Positions 49,305 through 63,099 of a stretch of 64,000 nucleotides of DNA are shown in pieces (position 1 is the first letter of the stretch; every line of letters begins with the position of its first letter). The DNA lies in NCBI GenBank assembly GCA_019914995.1, contig CM034128.1, positions 2,916,501 to 2,980,500 of the forward strand. The letters run 5' to 3'. The notes beneath the pieces were generated by a model. It ran no database searches. It saw nothing but the letters and a program-made list of their open reading frames with translations, and had not been told where the DNA came from. Both the position numbers and the translations under genes were made by a program. This stretch comes from Acanthochlamys bracteata (Eukaryota > Streptophyta > Magnoliopsida > Pandanales > Velloziaceae).

Positions 49305-52300
49305 TCACCTGCATCACCAAAATCAGAGAACTAGATAGGTTCCAGTCAACTAGGAACTTACAAAGATGGATGACATATACCTTTCCGGGTTTGCTTCTGT
49401 TGGAACTACAGTCAAATGCACAAATTTGTTGTTCGCTCTTTTGACAAGCACTTTCAAGGGCATCCCAACTTTGTCTCCCATGATATTAATGATCTGCTCA
49501 GTAGATTCACACCAATTGTTAGATTTTATTCACTCAAAAACAAAATCATGTACTACAATGCTAACAAATGTGCCTGGGGGGAAGAAAAGCCACGACAAAG
49601 TTGAGACAAATCAGAGCATGTTTAATGAGCAAGGAGAGATTAGGTACAAAATAGGGAAAGGCCAGAAAAAAGAAAGACAACTCATCTTTGCGAACAAAAC
49701 CCATCAACTTCACCATTGCGATCAATTACCTCCAAGTTCAATTCCGCAGGCTTATCTACAACCAAGCTGGCGCGAAAGTAAATCACTGCTGTATGGTGCT
49801 CTAAGGCTTATAAAATCATGTTACAATTTTTTGATATGGTTCAAGTTCAAAGAGTAATGTGTTCACAATTTTAAACTTAATCTGGAGTTTTCCTAAAGTA
49901 CTAGAGTCAAAGCACCAGAGAGAAATAAAAAAGAAAGCTTAGAAGCTTTCTTTTTGTTGATAGTCACAGATGCTCATGATGTGCACCCGAAGCACTAGAA
50001 TAAATCTACAAGATTGTGACTTTATGGATACTGCAGCTGAACAGCTAAAGGCAATCTTAAATTATAACATAACAAATACCTCTTGAATGCTGCTAACAGG
50101 TTTCCCCTCAAACTCAACGACGACATCACCTGGCTGAAATCCAGCATAATCAGCTGGGGAACCTGGTGTTACCTGACACATTTAAGAAATAACCTCTTTT
50201 TGTGATCTACAAATGAAATTACAGAATCTAGAAATACTGAAAGCTCATGCACACTAAGATTTCAAAATATCACTACTGGTGGGATCTTTAAAATTTTGAA
50301 TAGCATTTACCATAGGTATGAGAACTCCTTTCTTAACATCCGGAAATGAAGGATCTTTTTCTTTAATCTCTGCGACGACCATGTCATTAAGATCAAGCAT
50401 CTTTAATCCCAGCCATGGTCGCACAACACGTCTGTATTAAATGATGAATGCAGTTTGTCAAAACGAATATCTAAAATAAAAGAGAAAGTATGTAACTGCA
50501 ACCAAGTAATGAACTTACACAACCTTTTTGGCTGGCAAAGTTTTTAATTTTGATGTGAACTTAGTTTTGATGTATTTGTATTCAAGGAAGAGTGAGTATA
50601 TTTTTGCTAAAGCAATTAATAAAATTAGTGACAATTCATCCCGCACTACTAGTTTGATTTATAGAATCGCCAAACTGGATTTATTAGTCCAAATCAGCTA
50701 GTTTGCAATGGAGAAAAGAAACTCTAGCCAACTGCTGCCTTTCTATCATGGGTGCAGACTGCAGATATAATCACAAGAATTTAAATTCTCATGACAAGTG
50801 CTAGACCCGGTTAAAGCAGAGTTCATCTTGTATAGGTACATAACGAGAAGGCAATATCAGGAATAAAACAGAATTAAACCTTTTCTTACAGATGCATGCT
50901 CCAACATTTTGCTAGCATTTCATGGTATATTGAGCAATATAGGCTTCTGGGCAGTAAGGATCCATGTAATGTAATGTTTTATGAAGACAAAGCACCCCAA
51001 TCACTATTTCTAGTTGAGAAGAATTAATACATAAAACTCTAGCGAGATTTTCCAGGAAGTTTTCTGAAAAGCACCTTAATCTTCTTTTCTAGAAAGGTAA
51101 TAAAAAATATGCCTTTTCACGAGACATATATCTTCAGTTAAAAATTAGACATCACCATGACAGATTTACGTTGGAGAGGTAACAGTTAACTACCTTTTTT
51201 TTTTTTTTGGTAAGTGCTTCAAGGAAAATTTTGTTAGAAAGATGGGAGGCAAAAGATGCATACCCATGTTTCCTGAACTGTTCAATTATCTTCACAGCAG
51301 AGTTGATGGGCACAGCAAAGCTCAAGCCATCAGCTGGAGCAAGTTTCATGATATTTATTCCAACAATTTCCCCATCAAGGTTCACAAGAGGCCCACCAGA
51401 GTTTCCCTATAATTGTTTCAGGACATAAGGTGCTAAATTTGAATTTGAGAGAGAGAGAGAAAGATTCTAGCATGAATATGTTCAACTTTTGAGCATCAGG
51501 ATGAAGTGGAAGTTTAAATTCCTAGCATAAGAAAGAAGGAAAAGTGGAACTTGCCTGGTTAATTGCACAATCAGTCTGCAGATACTCCCTTCTAGTTCCT
51601 CCAAGACCTAAGTCACTGCTTTTTCGATCAACGCAACTGCATGCAGAAGAGGAAGAAGATGGCAGACAGAGTTACACAAGTCATTACAAGCAACAAGTAC
51701 TTAATTTGTCTTCATTGACATCTAGCACAGAGCAAAGCAAACGCAGCCTAATATCGAACTGTGATGCTACAAGTAATAGCCTGTTTGTCTAACATAAATT
51801 GCAGCAACTACGAAAAGAATATCAGACTTAAAGTACATGCTCAAGGGGAAACTCCCATGAGTCACATAGTCCCTAAAGATTAAATTTACCTAACAATACC
51901 AGCTGTAATTGTGTTTTGCAAGGAAAGTGGGCATCCCAAAGCTATCACCCAATCTCCAGGGCAGAGTTTACTTGATGAGCCAAGTTTTGCAGCAGGCAGA
52001 GGTGTTTTAGATTTAATCTTCACAAGGGCCAGGTCAGAGTGCAAATCAGCATTTAAAACAGTGCCGTCAAACTCCCGTCCATCTTGTAATGTAACACCAA
52101 CCTGTTGAGGAAACAAGATGAAACAAGAACTTTATAGCACCTATTTAAGTCAGGTTCATGATATATATGTTGTGAAAAAGAAACGAAGTTCACTAAGTCA
52201 TGTTAGCCTGTAACTGAAAGTACTTAAGGTAGTGCAATGACTAATATAATGCAACCTAGCTCCCGAAGCTACAACTAGAAAACCATTACGCAAGACATGA

Positions 52301-53491
52301 AAATCCATTGGACAAGCATTAAGATATAGGAACAAGAAAGTAATAAAAGAAAAGGTTGGAAGATATTCTACATTGCAGCACCACAGAATTACAATGTACA
52401 ATAAAAGAAAGAAAAGATGTCACCTGATATTTATGAGCAAAATTTAGTATGTTCTATTTGGGCACTGTATTTAGCATCTCTAATTTTTCATGCTAAATCA
52501 CTGAGTTATTTGTATGCAAACCATTACCTAATGGATCACCTAAGGATTGCAAGTAACTTACGCAATTCTAATAGGAGTGCTAAGATCATCAAGGATGGTA
52601 TCACAGCAAATGATAAGCAGCAGACATATAATTAACTAATATGTGTAATCTCAAACTGATAAATTTAATTGGCATAAAGCAGTGAGGAGCTTTCCTCTGT
52701 ACCAACTAAGTCGACCAAATAACAGATCACCAGCGACAACATAGATTCTTTTTTAATGGAGAAACTGAGACTGGAGATATACACACCTTTCCTTTATGCA
52801 CAGATCTTGTGCTCTGAAAATCAACAACCACATGAGCGCACGTCAGTATTGTGCCATCAGGATCAATTATCGTACCCGATCCAATACTCTTGCCAAGTAT
52901 CAAACCAGGAATACCTATAGAAATAAAATCCTCCATTACTACAAATCTACATCTCAAAAATCTCAAAAAACTCATCTCACATCACCTTGCGACACAGATA
53001 TATTCACAACAGCAGGACCAACAGCAGCAGCAGCCTTAGCAATTGAGTTTCTCCCAAGACAACCAGGACAACATTTCGAGTCATCTCCATTCTCCCCTTT
53101 GTTCGATACCGCAGGAGGTAAAGCATCGGCTACTGAATGATTGATTGTCGTACCATTGAACTCAACATCTACAATCAACAATGAAACAGACAACCGTAAC
53201 TAAAACATAAGAAACATAAGAAATGAAACCAAAACAAAAAAGGGCAGACTCAAATTAAATTCTGAAACCTGAAAGAGGGAGTAGATGTAATTCTCCGGCG
53301 AGCCAACTTCGAAGAGGCGGCGACACAGAAATGGTGAAATCTGTAAAATTTTGAAAATTAGAGTACGTTATTCTTGGAGGGCGGTTAGAGGAGGCAGACG
53401 AAGAGAGACTGACTGCGGCGCTTGCCGTAGCGGCGGCGAAGAGGGCGACGGCGGTGGAGCTCCTCCGGCGAGATAAGAGGAAACGGATCAT
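49305..53491 (-). CDS. DEG14: DegP/HtrA serine protease, Protease Do-like 14 type
   Basis: Ten exons, minus strand: 53491-53269, 53168-52986, 52914-52787, 52101-51890, 51636-51555, 51406-51264, 50431-50311, 50172-50080, 49493-49381 and 49308-49305 (only four bases, completing Arg and the TGA). They give 433 residues. The N-terminus ([15 protein letters not shown]) is Arg/Ser/Ala-rich, an organelle-targeting peptide, most likely mitochondrial. The trypsin-like domain begins at [20 protein letters not shown]. The catalytic triad is complete: His163 in [10 protein letters not shown], Asp201 in [10 protein letters not shown], Ser279 in [20 protein letters not shown] domain follows (about 325-420; [20 protein letters not shown]). 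The protein ends EANPER. HtrA proteases degrade misfolded proteins as trimers or larger oligomers. Intron 5 is GC-AG. Family assignment is firm; the compartment is inference. Confidence 0.93.
51407..51554 (-). other. Non-canonical GC-AG intron in DEG14
   Basis: After the codons for CAINQ the donor reads CAG|GCAAGT, the classical GC-donor consensus, and the acceptor reads TTATAG|GGAAAC. Phase 0 on both sides restores the essential GNSGGP motif. No GT donor nearby keeps the frame. The intron interrupts the protein two residues before the catalytic Ser279. Confidence 0.85.
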
Positions 53492-54330
53492 GAGAACGCA
53501 GTAACGAAATGGAACGAGAGAGAGGTTTAAATGCGGGTTTGTATTTGTTTTGCTTGTTCAGAAACAATTCATGGGCTTATTGAAGCCCCAATAGTGCGAG
53601 TACGAGGGCTTTTTTGTTAGTGTCAGCCCATTAAAATGTTAATGGTTAAATATACTTGATTTTAGGTCGAAACTTTTTTTGAATAATAAATTAATTTTGC
53701 AATTTAAAAGCTACTCTTAATAAAAATTCTATATTTGATATAATAATAAAACATTTCTATAAAACCTTTCTTTAGAGATTTATTCGATCAATAACAAGAT
53801 ATAAAATTATTAGAAGAGAGATCGATGGCCGAAGGCAAATATAAAGAATACAAATTGATTGCGGTGAAACAAAAAAAAATTTATTGTAAGCAATAAAATC
53901 ACGTATCATATTAAAAACCTTATAGAAATAGGTTATAAAGTAAAACCTGTTCCTATGAGAAATAATAAAACCTGTTCTAAAGTAATACATGTTCCAAAAT
54001 ATAACAACATTATTGCTACCCTGACGTTATGCTGTATATTAAAATTTCCTCCCCTCTATTTCTTATGATGATAATTATTATATTTCAACCAGTTCCTATT
54101 CACAGGAAAAATGTAAAATCTTCACGACACTACCTCGCTTATTTCATGTACGAGAAAATAAATATTATTTACAAGGAGCTCATTTTGAAGCTAATATAAA
54201 TCATTGACAAAGCCAACAAGGTATAGGGCAATGAAAAGAGAGTGTGCTTTTGCCAAACAACCAACAAAACTTTCCCAGCTGCTCTTAAAGCGTTTTACCT
54301 GTAGTTGTTGATTACGAACTTTTTGCAGGA
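53492..54330. other. Spacer between MLO and DEG14
   Basis: 840 bp holding the DEG14 promoter and the MLO 3' UTR, both on the minus strand. AT-rich, no supported frame. Confidence 0.5.
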
Positions 54331-57300
54331 TCATTTCTCACGGCAAATTTCTTGCATCTGAATTCCTCCTGGGGATGGAGATCCGTCTACTGATGATTCC
54401 TTGTTGTTACTTGCGCTCTCCCCGTTGCCTGCTTTCCTCCTCTTTGCCTGTTGAGCCCATCCGACCAGCCCTACTTGCACGTGCTCATCGAATATAGCTT
54501 TCTTGAACGAGCTTCCCATCTTTAATAGTGAAGAATTCAAAAGATGGGTCAGCATGTTGTGAACGGATGTCAGTAGGTTTACCAATTTTTAGGTAGGTAC
54601 CTGTGTGACAATGGCATATAACGGTAGGGTACTGTAGCTGCATATGAGCGGAACAATGACACTAGCATGAAAAAGAAAATTGCAAAAGTTAGCAAAATTT
54701 GTCAGCGCATAAGATCTGTGTGGCTTGATTACTAGGGACAATGAAGTGTCTAGAACTTCTATATACCTGATTACTACCCTAGGGACAATGTATCCAACTC
54801 TATCCATAATGCATGAATCAAAACCGTAGGATGTCTGATAAGAAAAGAAACCAAGTCATATTATTCAATCACTAGAAAGTAGTTATTCGTAAACTTCAGT
54901 TACTACCTTGCCAATTTAGTTATCCAATTCATCCAAGTAAGCAGCAAATGAAGTTCATTCTAGGAGCCTGTATTCAGGGTGATTAAAAATTCTAGAAAAC
55001 GATAGCTCATGTTTGTTTGGCTTACCAGTATCCAGAAGAAAATCGCAATCTCAAAGGCAGATTGGAAAAGAATGAAGTGTATCAGATAGAGGATGAGACG
55101 AGGGCGGTGGAACCAGAAGTGATCATCGGATGGCCTGATTATTAATTCACCTTCAATAGCTGTATGCTTTTCAGCAACTTCATGAGCCAACTGAGTAATA
55201 ACATGCTCCAACTTTGTGCCAACCGCGAGAAGAAGCTAAAACATATAGCATAGACAAATTCAGGTAAGAGTAAAGATATTCTCTCAAAACACACTAAGGG
55301 CCTAGCGAAGTATACTAAATAAAAATTAAACACATAGCAGAAGATGTATTCATCAATTGAAGCTAGGTGTACTTACAAGTACTGGTAAGAAGGATATCCA
55401 GAAATATGCATGCCAACCTGCCCAAGTAGAAACAAAAAATTTAAACATATCGAGACACAACAGACCAACTCCAGAAAAGCTTCGTTGGACACCTTTCTTC
55501 ATAGGATACTAAAGTAAGGATGAATAGGATGATTTTTGTGCGAAGAAATAATGTAAGGGTGTGGGAACTAAGCGGGGTTTTCAATGGATGCTTCTAGATG
55601 AGAGATGCGCAAAGCATGAAAACTCACAATTTAGCTGGTATATCTGCTAAGAGGAATTAAGGATTCTCTAGCATCTTAAATATCAAGATGACGGAAATCT
55701 AAAGCTTACAGCAAAAATAGAGTTAAATTCTAATGAACATAAACTTACCATTAACATTTAGCAACAAGAAGACTACCACAAAAATCCAAAGATACCAACT
55801 ACAAGGAAAAAGTAAAACGCATGTTAGAGCTGTATGCACGAACAATAATGACATATAAAAGGTAAAGTCACAGTAGTTTTTAGTTTTAATACAGAAGCGA
55901 TATCTAATTTCTGGGCACTTTTGAGCTTCATTGTCATGAAATGGTTCTGGTAATACTTACGTTATACCAACGACTTTCTTAAAATCACTCTCAAGAGCTC
56001 GTACCATATACTTATGAAAGTTAAACTGTGGGTTGCTCTTGGTATGTGTCTGTGGAAGTGTAAAGTTTAAAAAGATAATTAATTAGCCATTGATTGAAAA
56101 TGAGAGTTCTGGAGAGAGAAGATATTTGAAATCACAGTTGCTTACTGTTATGAACCCAAGTCTCATTGTGCGGTAGTCTGATTTGGTGACAGATCCATAG
56201 AATTGTTTTAAAAATGAATGCTGAAACAATAAAAGCGGCTAGCAGATTAGTGACTGAAATATCAGTGTTCAGATAACAAGTTAGACGCAGAACACAATGA
56301 CAGTTAAAAAAATGTATGACAAAAGTAGCTGTTAAGATAAATTGATTGAAGTCTTATACATGGAAAATATTTGTTAAGCTTCCAGCACCCTAAACTTGAG
56401 AGACTCTGCATTTGTACTACGAAATTTCCGTATTACTTTTTGATATCTTAATCATTAGATGCACGAAATATTAAGAAAATGAGGGTACCATGATAATGGC
56501 ATTCTGTTAAAGTAATTTATAAGGGTTGGACACTGCCACAAGTTAAAGTGAAGGGATTTATGCCAAGATCGGTGACAGTAAGTGAAAATTACTCCACTAA
56601 GTATAAACCCTGTCGCAACTTCGAAAGACGACCATCACAGTGCATGGTAGGCATGTAATTCTCACATTATGCATTGCAAATTTGCATGAGGCACTTGACT
56701 GAAAACTTATCACGAATCAAGTAACACTTTTATTTAGGCAATTCATGAGAGCGCACATTGAATTTTGTACAAGTATCAGCCAGAAATAACTCACCAGCCA
56801 GCTCCCAATTTTTGAGTCCCCATCAAAACCTTTAAAACGGTCTCTGATAAAGACGAAGTGTGAGATATGTGTGACCTTTTTGGGATCTGCATGCAATGTT
56901 TAACAATCCAAATAGAAAAACGCAGAACAGCTCGTTATAACTTCAAAAGAAATCTTGATTATCTTAAACTATTGGACTATGCTTTTCACCCATATGCATC
57001 CCAAACAATTCAAAATAAAAGGTTCGACAGCTAGTGCACCCTGACTTACTGTTTCCTGTCATTTCTTTCTGGATGGCATCTTCCCAATGCTTCCAGCGGC
57101 GTATCTGAGCATTAGGAAAAGGTTAAGTTAAGAACAAAGGTCAGATTGCTTAGTAATATGTAGCTAATGCCAGTTAGTTCTACCTTTAAACTGGCCAAAG
57201 CCATAGTAGCAGCACTAAAAATCACATGCGTAACTGCTAGAACAAAGATAAAGATGTGCAACTGATGTACTGCTTCCAGAGACATTAAGGGGACCTTTCC

Positions 57301-58632
57301 CTGAAATATGAAAAAGGAAGTTAAACCAAAGATTGAGTTCAACACAGATTAACTTGAGCGCAGATCCTAGGATGTAAATAAAGGATCGAACTGCTGGATT
57401 GCTCTAAGAGACATTGCCAGAAAAGCACTGCCAATAAATGCATAAAAAGGATGAGACCCATTCTGTGCATAACTAAGGATCTCATAGGCTAATGATTACA
57501 GTGTATCTAATAAAATGTGGTCTTGTACAAGGTATTACTAAGTCTTCCAAAGGCATGGTATTTTTTTAATTATTCCAGAAGAACAAAATTCAGTTATCTT
57601 CTCCACTTGCAGTTCTATAAAGGTTTCACAAGACCAAGTAATTTCAACAGCACAAGCCAGTCAATTTTAAGTGTCGCCAATGAAATAGGAAATAGATCAG
57701 CAGGAGAAGAGAAAACTATCATCAAAATTCACCTTATTCACACAATGATTCGCATTAGCTCCACCTTCAGCAAGTAGCCTCCGTCCACTTCCTAGTACAC
57801 CAGCAAAGAAGTCAGAGCGATAATGAGCTGTAGTTGAGGGACTTACTCCTTCGGATTTGCAGGGGAGCATGTGACGGTATAAGCTTGGGGCAACGCATAT
57901 CTTCTGAATGGTGCCTTGGAATACTGTCAGCAGCAGTGATATGAAACCCAACAGCATCAACTCTACGCAAACCAACACCGTATCAATCAACAAACAATTG
58001 CTAACAAATCAATTATGAAACATGTAAATGGGTTTGCAATGCCAAAATTTTAAAGGAGAACCTTCTTTGAGTTTCTGCAAGGCCTCAAAGAGAGGCTTCT
58101 GGTTCTTTCTCTTGAAAACCTGTAGAAAAGAATGGCAACAAGATTAACTCAGTTCAACTCCTTCAACGATTTTACGATCTTCTTGATGAAAGCACATTGG
58201 CATTTACACTCGAAATTCACAACTAGCATCTCAAGAATCGTCTGAAAACTAAAGCATTTCAACAACTGAGTACCCTCTAAACACAACTAAAAAGCACTTA
58301 CAGACCATTTAAATCACAAAAAGAAGAAATTCTATATAATTTTATATGAACTGAAAAGAACTACTTCAGATCAAATTCAAGAACTGCTTCACAAATCTAC
58401 TAAATCTCTTCCCCATCTCATGTCCTTAAAATTTTTGAACTTTTTGTTAAAAATTTGAGCTTTTTGCTTTCAATGAACACCAAAAGATGAGATGAATCAG
58501 AAGCCCTACCTTTCCAAGTGCATGAAGAAATCTTTCAGCAAACAGTGAGATTATGACAATTATGGAGCAAACAGCGGCGACTATCCAGGTCGGTGTGTAC
58601 TCAAGGTTTATTCCTTCTTCTCCACCCGCCAT
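54331..58632 (-). CDS. MLO family seven-helix membrane protein, MLO1-like
   Basis: Fourteen exons on the minus strand: 58632-58510, 58119-58062, 57962-57733, 57300-57184, 57104-57050, 56886-56795, 56220-56146, 56049-55961, 55798-55749, 55417-55377, 55235-55026, 54834-54767, 54661-54601 and 54519-54331. All are GT-AG and in phase, giving 485 residues. Family landmarks are intact: [13 protein letters not shown] (helix 1), [29 protein letters not shown], the Cys-containing extracellular loops, [79 protein letters not shown] and [18 protein letters not shown]. The tail [20 protein letters not shown] plus WAQQAKRRK is the calmodulin-binding site. MLO proteins are plasma-membrane calcium-related channels or modulators; some clades condition powdery mildew susceptibility. 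Similarity and context point to the MLO1/13/15 clade (Arabidopsis MLO15, At2g44110, from memory). The C-tail is shorter than in many members. Confidence 0.94.
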
Positions 58633-59980
58633 GGTCAGAGATGTTCCTCAAAGATTTAATATTTCACCAACAAGATTTTAACTTTTTCTTCCCGACAGCT
58701 CTATAAGCTCACAGAATCAACTCTGCCTCTTGGGCTTCTTTCATTTAGAAATAAACATAAACTAAAGACACATATAGAGATTTGAGTCTTTAAGAATTCA
58801 GGTTATTGTTTTTCGTTTTATTCAGTATAAAAGAGACAAAAGCGAAGGAGAATATTCACGCGGTTTTGCTTTCCCCTGGAAATCATGGACAAGAAAGACT
58901 AGACCAAACGAAACAAAAACTAAACAAAAGATTCTTGCTTTCTTTCACTCTTTCTTTCTGCAAGAAAACTTGTGTTGCTTTCTTTTTTTTATTTATTATT
59001 TTCGGAGTACATGTTAGAACTTTGTTAATCAATACTTAGTGAATAGTTTCAACAGTTCCTTCTCAGTTCTAACCAAAATAAGAGAAGAAAATCTACAGAA
59101 AAAATGGAAGCAAAAGACATTATCCCAAAACTTTCTAACGAAAAAGTTTATTCTAGACAAAAGTTCAACCTTCGAGTTACTTCTCTCTGTTGAAATCAAA
59201 TGAAAATGAATGAAAACAACAAGGTATCGCAATTTACGCAGCTTTTTGAGCAAAAGGGAAAAAGTAAACAATAATTTATTGACAGTGGATAAAAGAAATA
59301 GCATAAAAGGAAAATAAAATCAATATTCGAAGTAAAACTTATAAAAAAAAGAACAACACTGATTCGTTCTTTACCTTAAATAAATAATGCAAGAAAAAAT
59401 ACATCAGATTACCAGAATTCATGCTGAGTGCTTAAGAAAATAATCAAAAGAAGAAGAGAATTCATTTTAAAAAGTTTTCATTGGTTCAGCCGTTCAGGTA
59501 GTGTAGTGCTGCCCTCCAGTTCCATCAATAGATATTTTATAAATATTTAAAAATTTTATTTAAAAAATTTAAAAAATATAAAAAAAATTTATATAATAAA
59601 AATTTTTTATTACATGTTTTTATTATTTTTTAAAAATAAAAAAAATAAAATATATTTTTTATAAAAAAATCCTTTATTTTAAAAAAATTTTATTTTATAA
59701 TCAATTCCAAACACACTATAAGCCAATAGGAAAGGTTCTGTTTATTTAATTATTTTTTTGGTCAAACCATGTGAACTCATACCTTGTTTTATTGAGTTTG
59801 ACTTAATCTTTCCACGAGTCATCACGAAAATTTCAAAATTGCACAAAGTTCAAAGAATTGTCGGGCTACCAAAAATCATAAAATATTATCGTTATCTTTT
59901 TCTTTCGGGTAGATGATATTTTGTTTGTAAAATGGGTATATTATAAATTTACAATCATCGAGTGGAACTAGTTGATAACT
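58633..59980. other. MLO promoter and AT-rich repeat
   Basis: The first few hundred bases are the probable MLO promoter and leader. An AT-only block at about 59525-59720 ends attttataatcaattccaaacac, like other copies of the dispersed family. No supported gene. Confidence 0.45.
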
Positions 59981-61666
59981 TGATATTAACATAAATCGAT
60001 ATATATCTAATATTTTAATTATATTAAATATTATTTTATAACTAAATATTTTTTTACTTCAAAATTTTTCTATAAATAAATATCTTTTTTTATTTAAAAT
60101 TCTTTTTATTTAGTTTACAAATAATTTATATATATGTATTTATATTAAAGGATTGAATAAGTTTGAATAAGAAAAAAAATAAAATAAGATTGAAATAGTT
60201 TTTTCATTATGATATCAGAGTAAAATTTTAAATATATCTACCGCTGTTGTAAAAGATAACGATTCCGACTAGATCTATCCATCGCTGTTGTAAAAGATAA
60301 CAATTCTGACAGTTAGACCTTCCAGATCTACCATCACCGACGTGAAAAATAAAGACTCCGACGGTTCGACTCTATTCTGGATCTATCAGCTGTCATCGTG
60401 AAAGATGACGATTGAGACGGTTAGATTCTGACTAGATGATTCTTTTGTTATCGTGGAGATACGATTACAACAGTTAGAAACTCCAAACATATCAATTTGA
60501 ATAAACTCAGTGATTTAATTGGATTAAATCTACTGCCCAAAAAAATAAAAGAATTTTCCCTTGCTGCAATCGCCGCTTTGCCGTTGTAGAATACCATCAG
60601 TCCTGATCGATCGCCGCTAGAAAAGATAAAGGGAGAATTCGACTTTACTTCGCCAAAGATCTGCTAGAGATTTCATCACCGCTATAAGAAGCGGAGGGAG
60701 AATTCATGTTCACTTCACCGGAAATCTACCGAACTAGAGCGAACCAGGCTAAACGAATCTCTTTTTGGTCTAGACCGGATTGAACTTATCCGAATCGAAT
60801 CAGACCAACTCTAGATGATCCAGCTAATCTAAGTCCAATCCAAATGTGATTCGGCCGAACCAAACCAAGCAGACCAACACAGACTCGATTGAGTTCAATT
60901 CTGACTAAACAAGACTGAACCAAACCTAGTTCAGATCAAGCTAGACCCCACCCCATCTGGCTAGATAATGCCGACATGATCCTCACAGGCAGTGCTGACC
61001 AAATAGATTCAACCCGAACAGACAAGTTCGATCCGACTCGATCCGAACAGATAGATCCGATTCGACTAGAACAGATAAATTCGACCGATATGAACATACA
61101 GATCCGACTCTAACGGGACAGACAAATTTGACCCTATCCAGAAAGATAGATCCGACCCGACCCAAACATATAGATGCGATGCGACTCGGATCATATAATA
61201 GATCCGACTCGAATAGATTCAATCCGACCAGAAAAATAAATCCGACCCAATCCGGACAGATAGATCCAATCCGATCCGAATATGCAAGTCTGATATGATC
61301 CGATTCGAATAGATAGATCCAAACTGATCCGACAAATCAGACAATGAAACGATCAAATAAAATCTTTCTTAACTTACTGACAAGTTCAATATCGATAATA
61401 TCTTTTTACCAACTTGAAAGAGAGTTTTAGCATGAGTCAATATATATCTAGTATTTTAGAAATATTAGAATATCTTTACTTAGAATTAGGTATTTTTTAA
61501 TTTAAACCTCTTATAGAATTAGATATTTTTCTTTGTTAAAAACTCTTCTAATTTAGTGTTACAAATAGTCTATATATATATAATCGTATTAAAAGATTGA
61601 TGAATAAGATAGAATAAACTGGAATAAAAAAGAAAAAAATAGAATAATATTGAAATAGTTTTTTCA
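59981..61666 (+). mobile_element. Short non-autonomous LTR element (TRIM/LARD-like)
   Basis: Two similar AT-rich blocks bound the element: about 59981-60206 and 61425-61666. Shared landmarks are tcaatatatatct/tcgatatatatct near the start, acaaata then tatatata, ttaaaggattgaataag versus ttaaaagattgatgaataag, and the identical end attgaaatagttttttca. Directly after the left block tgatatcagagta resembles the plant initiator-Met tRNA primer-binding site (tggtatcagagc). Just before the right block aacttgaaagagag resembles a polypurine tract. The roughly 1.2-kb interior encodes no gag or polymerase; it starts with three degenerate copies of a gtaaaagataacgatt-like unit. Both repeats are diverged, so the insertion is old. 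Target-site duplication is not certain. Confidence 0.7.
60980..61330. repeat. Degenerate minisatellite inside the LTR element
   Basis: About 350 bp of repeated variants of agatccgacccgatc and gacagatagatccgac, with a unit of roughly 20-25 bp and many substitutions. Reading it in the reverse frame yields a repetitive peptide, which I treat as an artefact of the repeat. Confidence 0.65.
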
Positions 61667-62722
61667 TCAGTTGAAACCATATTATCGTAATACTGTTTTA
61701 TGAACAAATTCTACTGCGCAAATAAAAACGTAATAATTGAGACTGCGTTTACAATATTTCATTTCATTTTATATCACATTTTTTAATAAATATTTTATAA
61801 TATTTTATAAAATTTATCTAAAAAGTTTAAAATATAAAATTTTTTATTATTGCTTATTTTTATTTTTTTTAAATAGAGATTATTTTTAAAATAGAATAAA
61901 TTTATTATCTATCTTAGAAAAACTGCATTTCATAAAATTCTATATTATAGTATTATTATTTAGTATCTATTACTTCTTATCAAAACTTTATTTAATTTCT
62001 ATTTCAATAAAGTTTTTATAATATTTAAAAAGATCTTTTAAATTTTAAAAAACACATAAATTATACACTATAAAATTTTTAATGTAAATTTTATATTTGA
62101 GGAGTTTTTCAAACTCAAACTTGTTCCAAAAAAAATCTTAAAATAAATTTTTTTAGAAAAGTTTTTATTTTAGATATTTCTATACGTTCTCTATAAATGT
62201 TTATAGAAGAAACTTTTTCGTTGCCATTGTTTATGGGCCAACATGGAAGTCTTTTAAAAAAACATTCAAACATTAAGTTTATTTTTAAGCTTTTTACAAA
62301 ATAAATTTAACTTTCTCGACTTTAAAAATATAATAGAAATTATATACATAAAAATTTATAACATTATCCAATACTCCAGTTACGTTTGTTTCATAATCTT
62401 CCAAATTAAGATGATAGTTAGGAATACTTTTCAACTTCTTTTCGGTACTTTTAAATTAAAATTTTTTATAAATTATTATAAATATTTATTTATAGTTTTT
62501 TATTTTGTAGATAAAAAATAAAACTTTGTTGATAAAAATTTTTATTTTTAAAAAGCATTTTCAAAATCCACTAAAAAAAAGGGAGGCGTTCTTCACTATG
62601 GTGCATACGTGAAACAATCAGTCAATAAGAACATAAGACTTGAAAAACATAATTACATCAACTGTCAAGTAACTGCTCTATCAAACAATTGGCAGTGCTT
62701 ATAGAAATACCTTCCCATAATC
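61667..62722. other. Intergenic with AT-rich repeats
   Basis: AT-only blocks at about 61735-61960 (left end ctgcgtttacaat) and 62440-62580 belong to the dispersed family. No supported frame. Confidence 0.45.
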
Positions 62723-62824
62723 ATGTCGACAACAAGCTTCACTCTTCTTCCATTTCCAACCCAACATCCCCAACTAAGTAAAAAGACTTACCTTCCTAGT
62801 ACATCAAATATGATCTTGAAAGTG
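62723..62824 (+). other. Possible transit-peptide-like first exon
   Basis: ATG 62723 opens a frame reading MSTTSFTLLPFPTQHPQLSK then KTYLPSTSN, Ser/Thr/Pro-rich and without acidic residues, like a plastid targeting start. A donor (GTG|GTGATC) follows at 62824 and an acceptor (TTTGCAG) at 62876. The sequence after the acceptor stays open as far as 63097 in one frame (RRIGCVFSLSVKSTAVERET), but canonical splicing does not join the two in that frame. It could be a relic or a chance frame. It precedes the reductase-like exon by 275 bp. Confidence 0.2.
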
Positions 62825-63099
62825 GTGATCTAATTAACAGTTAACTGAACTTGTCATTCTCGAAATGTATTTGCAGGTGATGATTTGCGCAGAATTGGGT
62901 GTGTTTTTTCTCTCTCGGTGAAATCAACAGCAGTGGAAAGAGAAACTCAGGCCTTCCACAGAAGTGGGAGTACAGAAAATTTTCTCAAGGAACCAAAAAG
63001 TTGTCAAGTGGCTTTAAACCGAACCAAAAACAAAAAAAAAAGCAATATCGACAGAGCAAGAAAGAAAGAAAGAAATTTGATCAGTAGAGATTTGTAGAG

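Noticed and set aside
60983..61222. 79-codon minus-strand repetitive protein
   Set aside because: It is read entirely from the minisatellite in the LTR element, so the repeated peptide is a by-product of DNA repeats.
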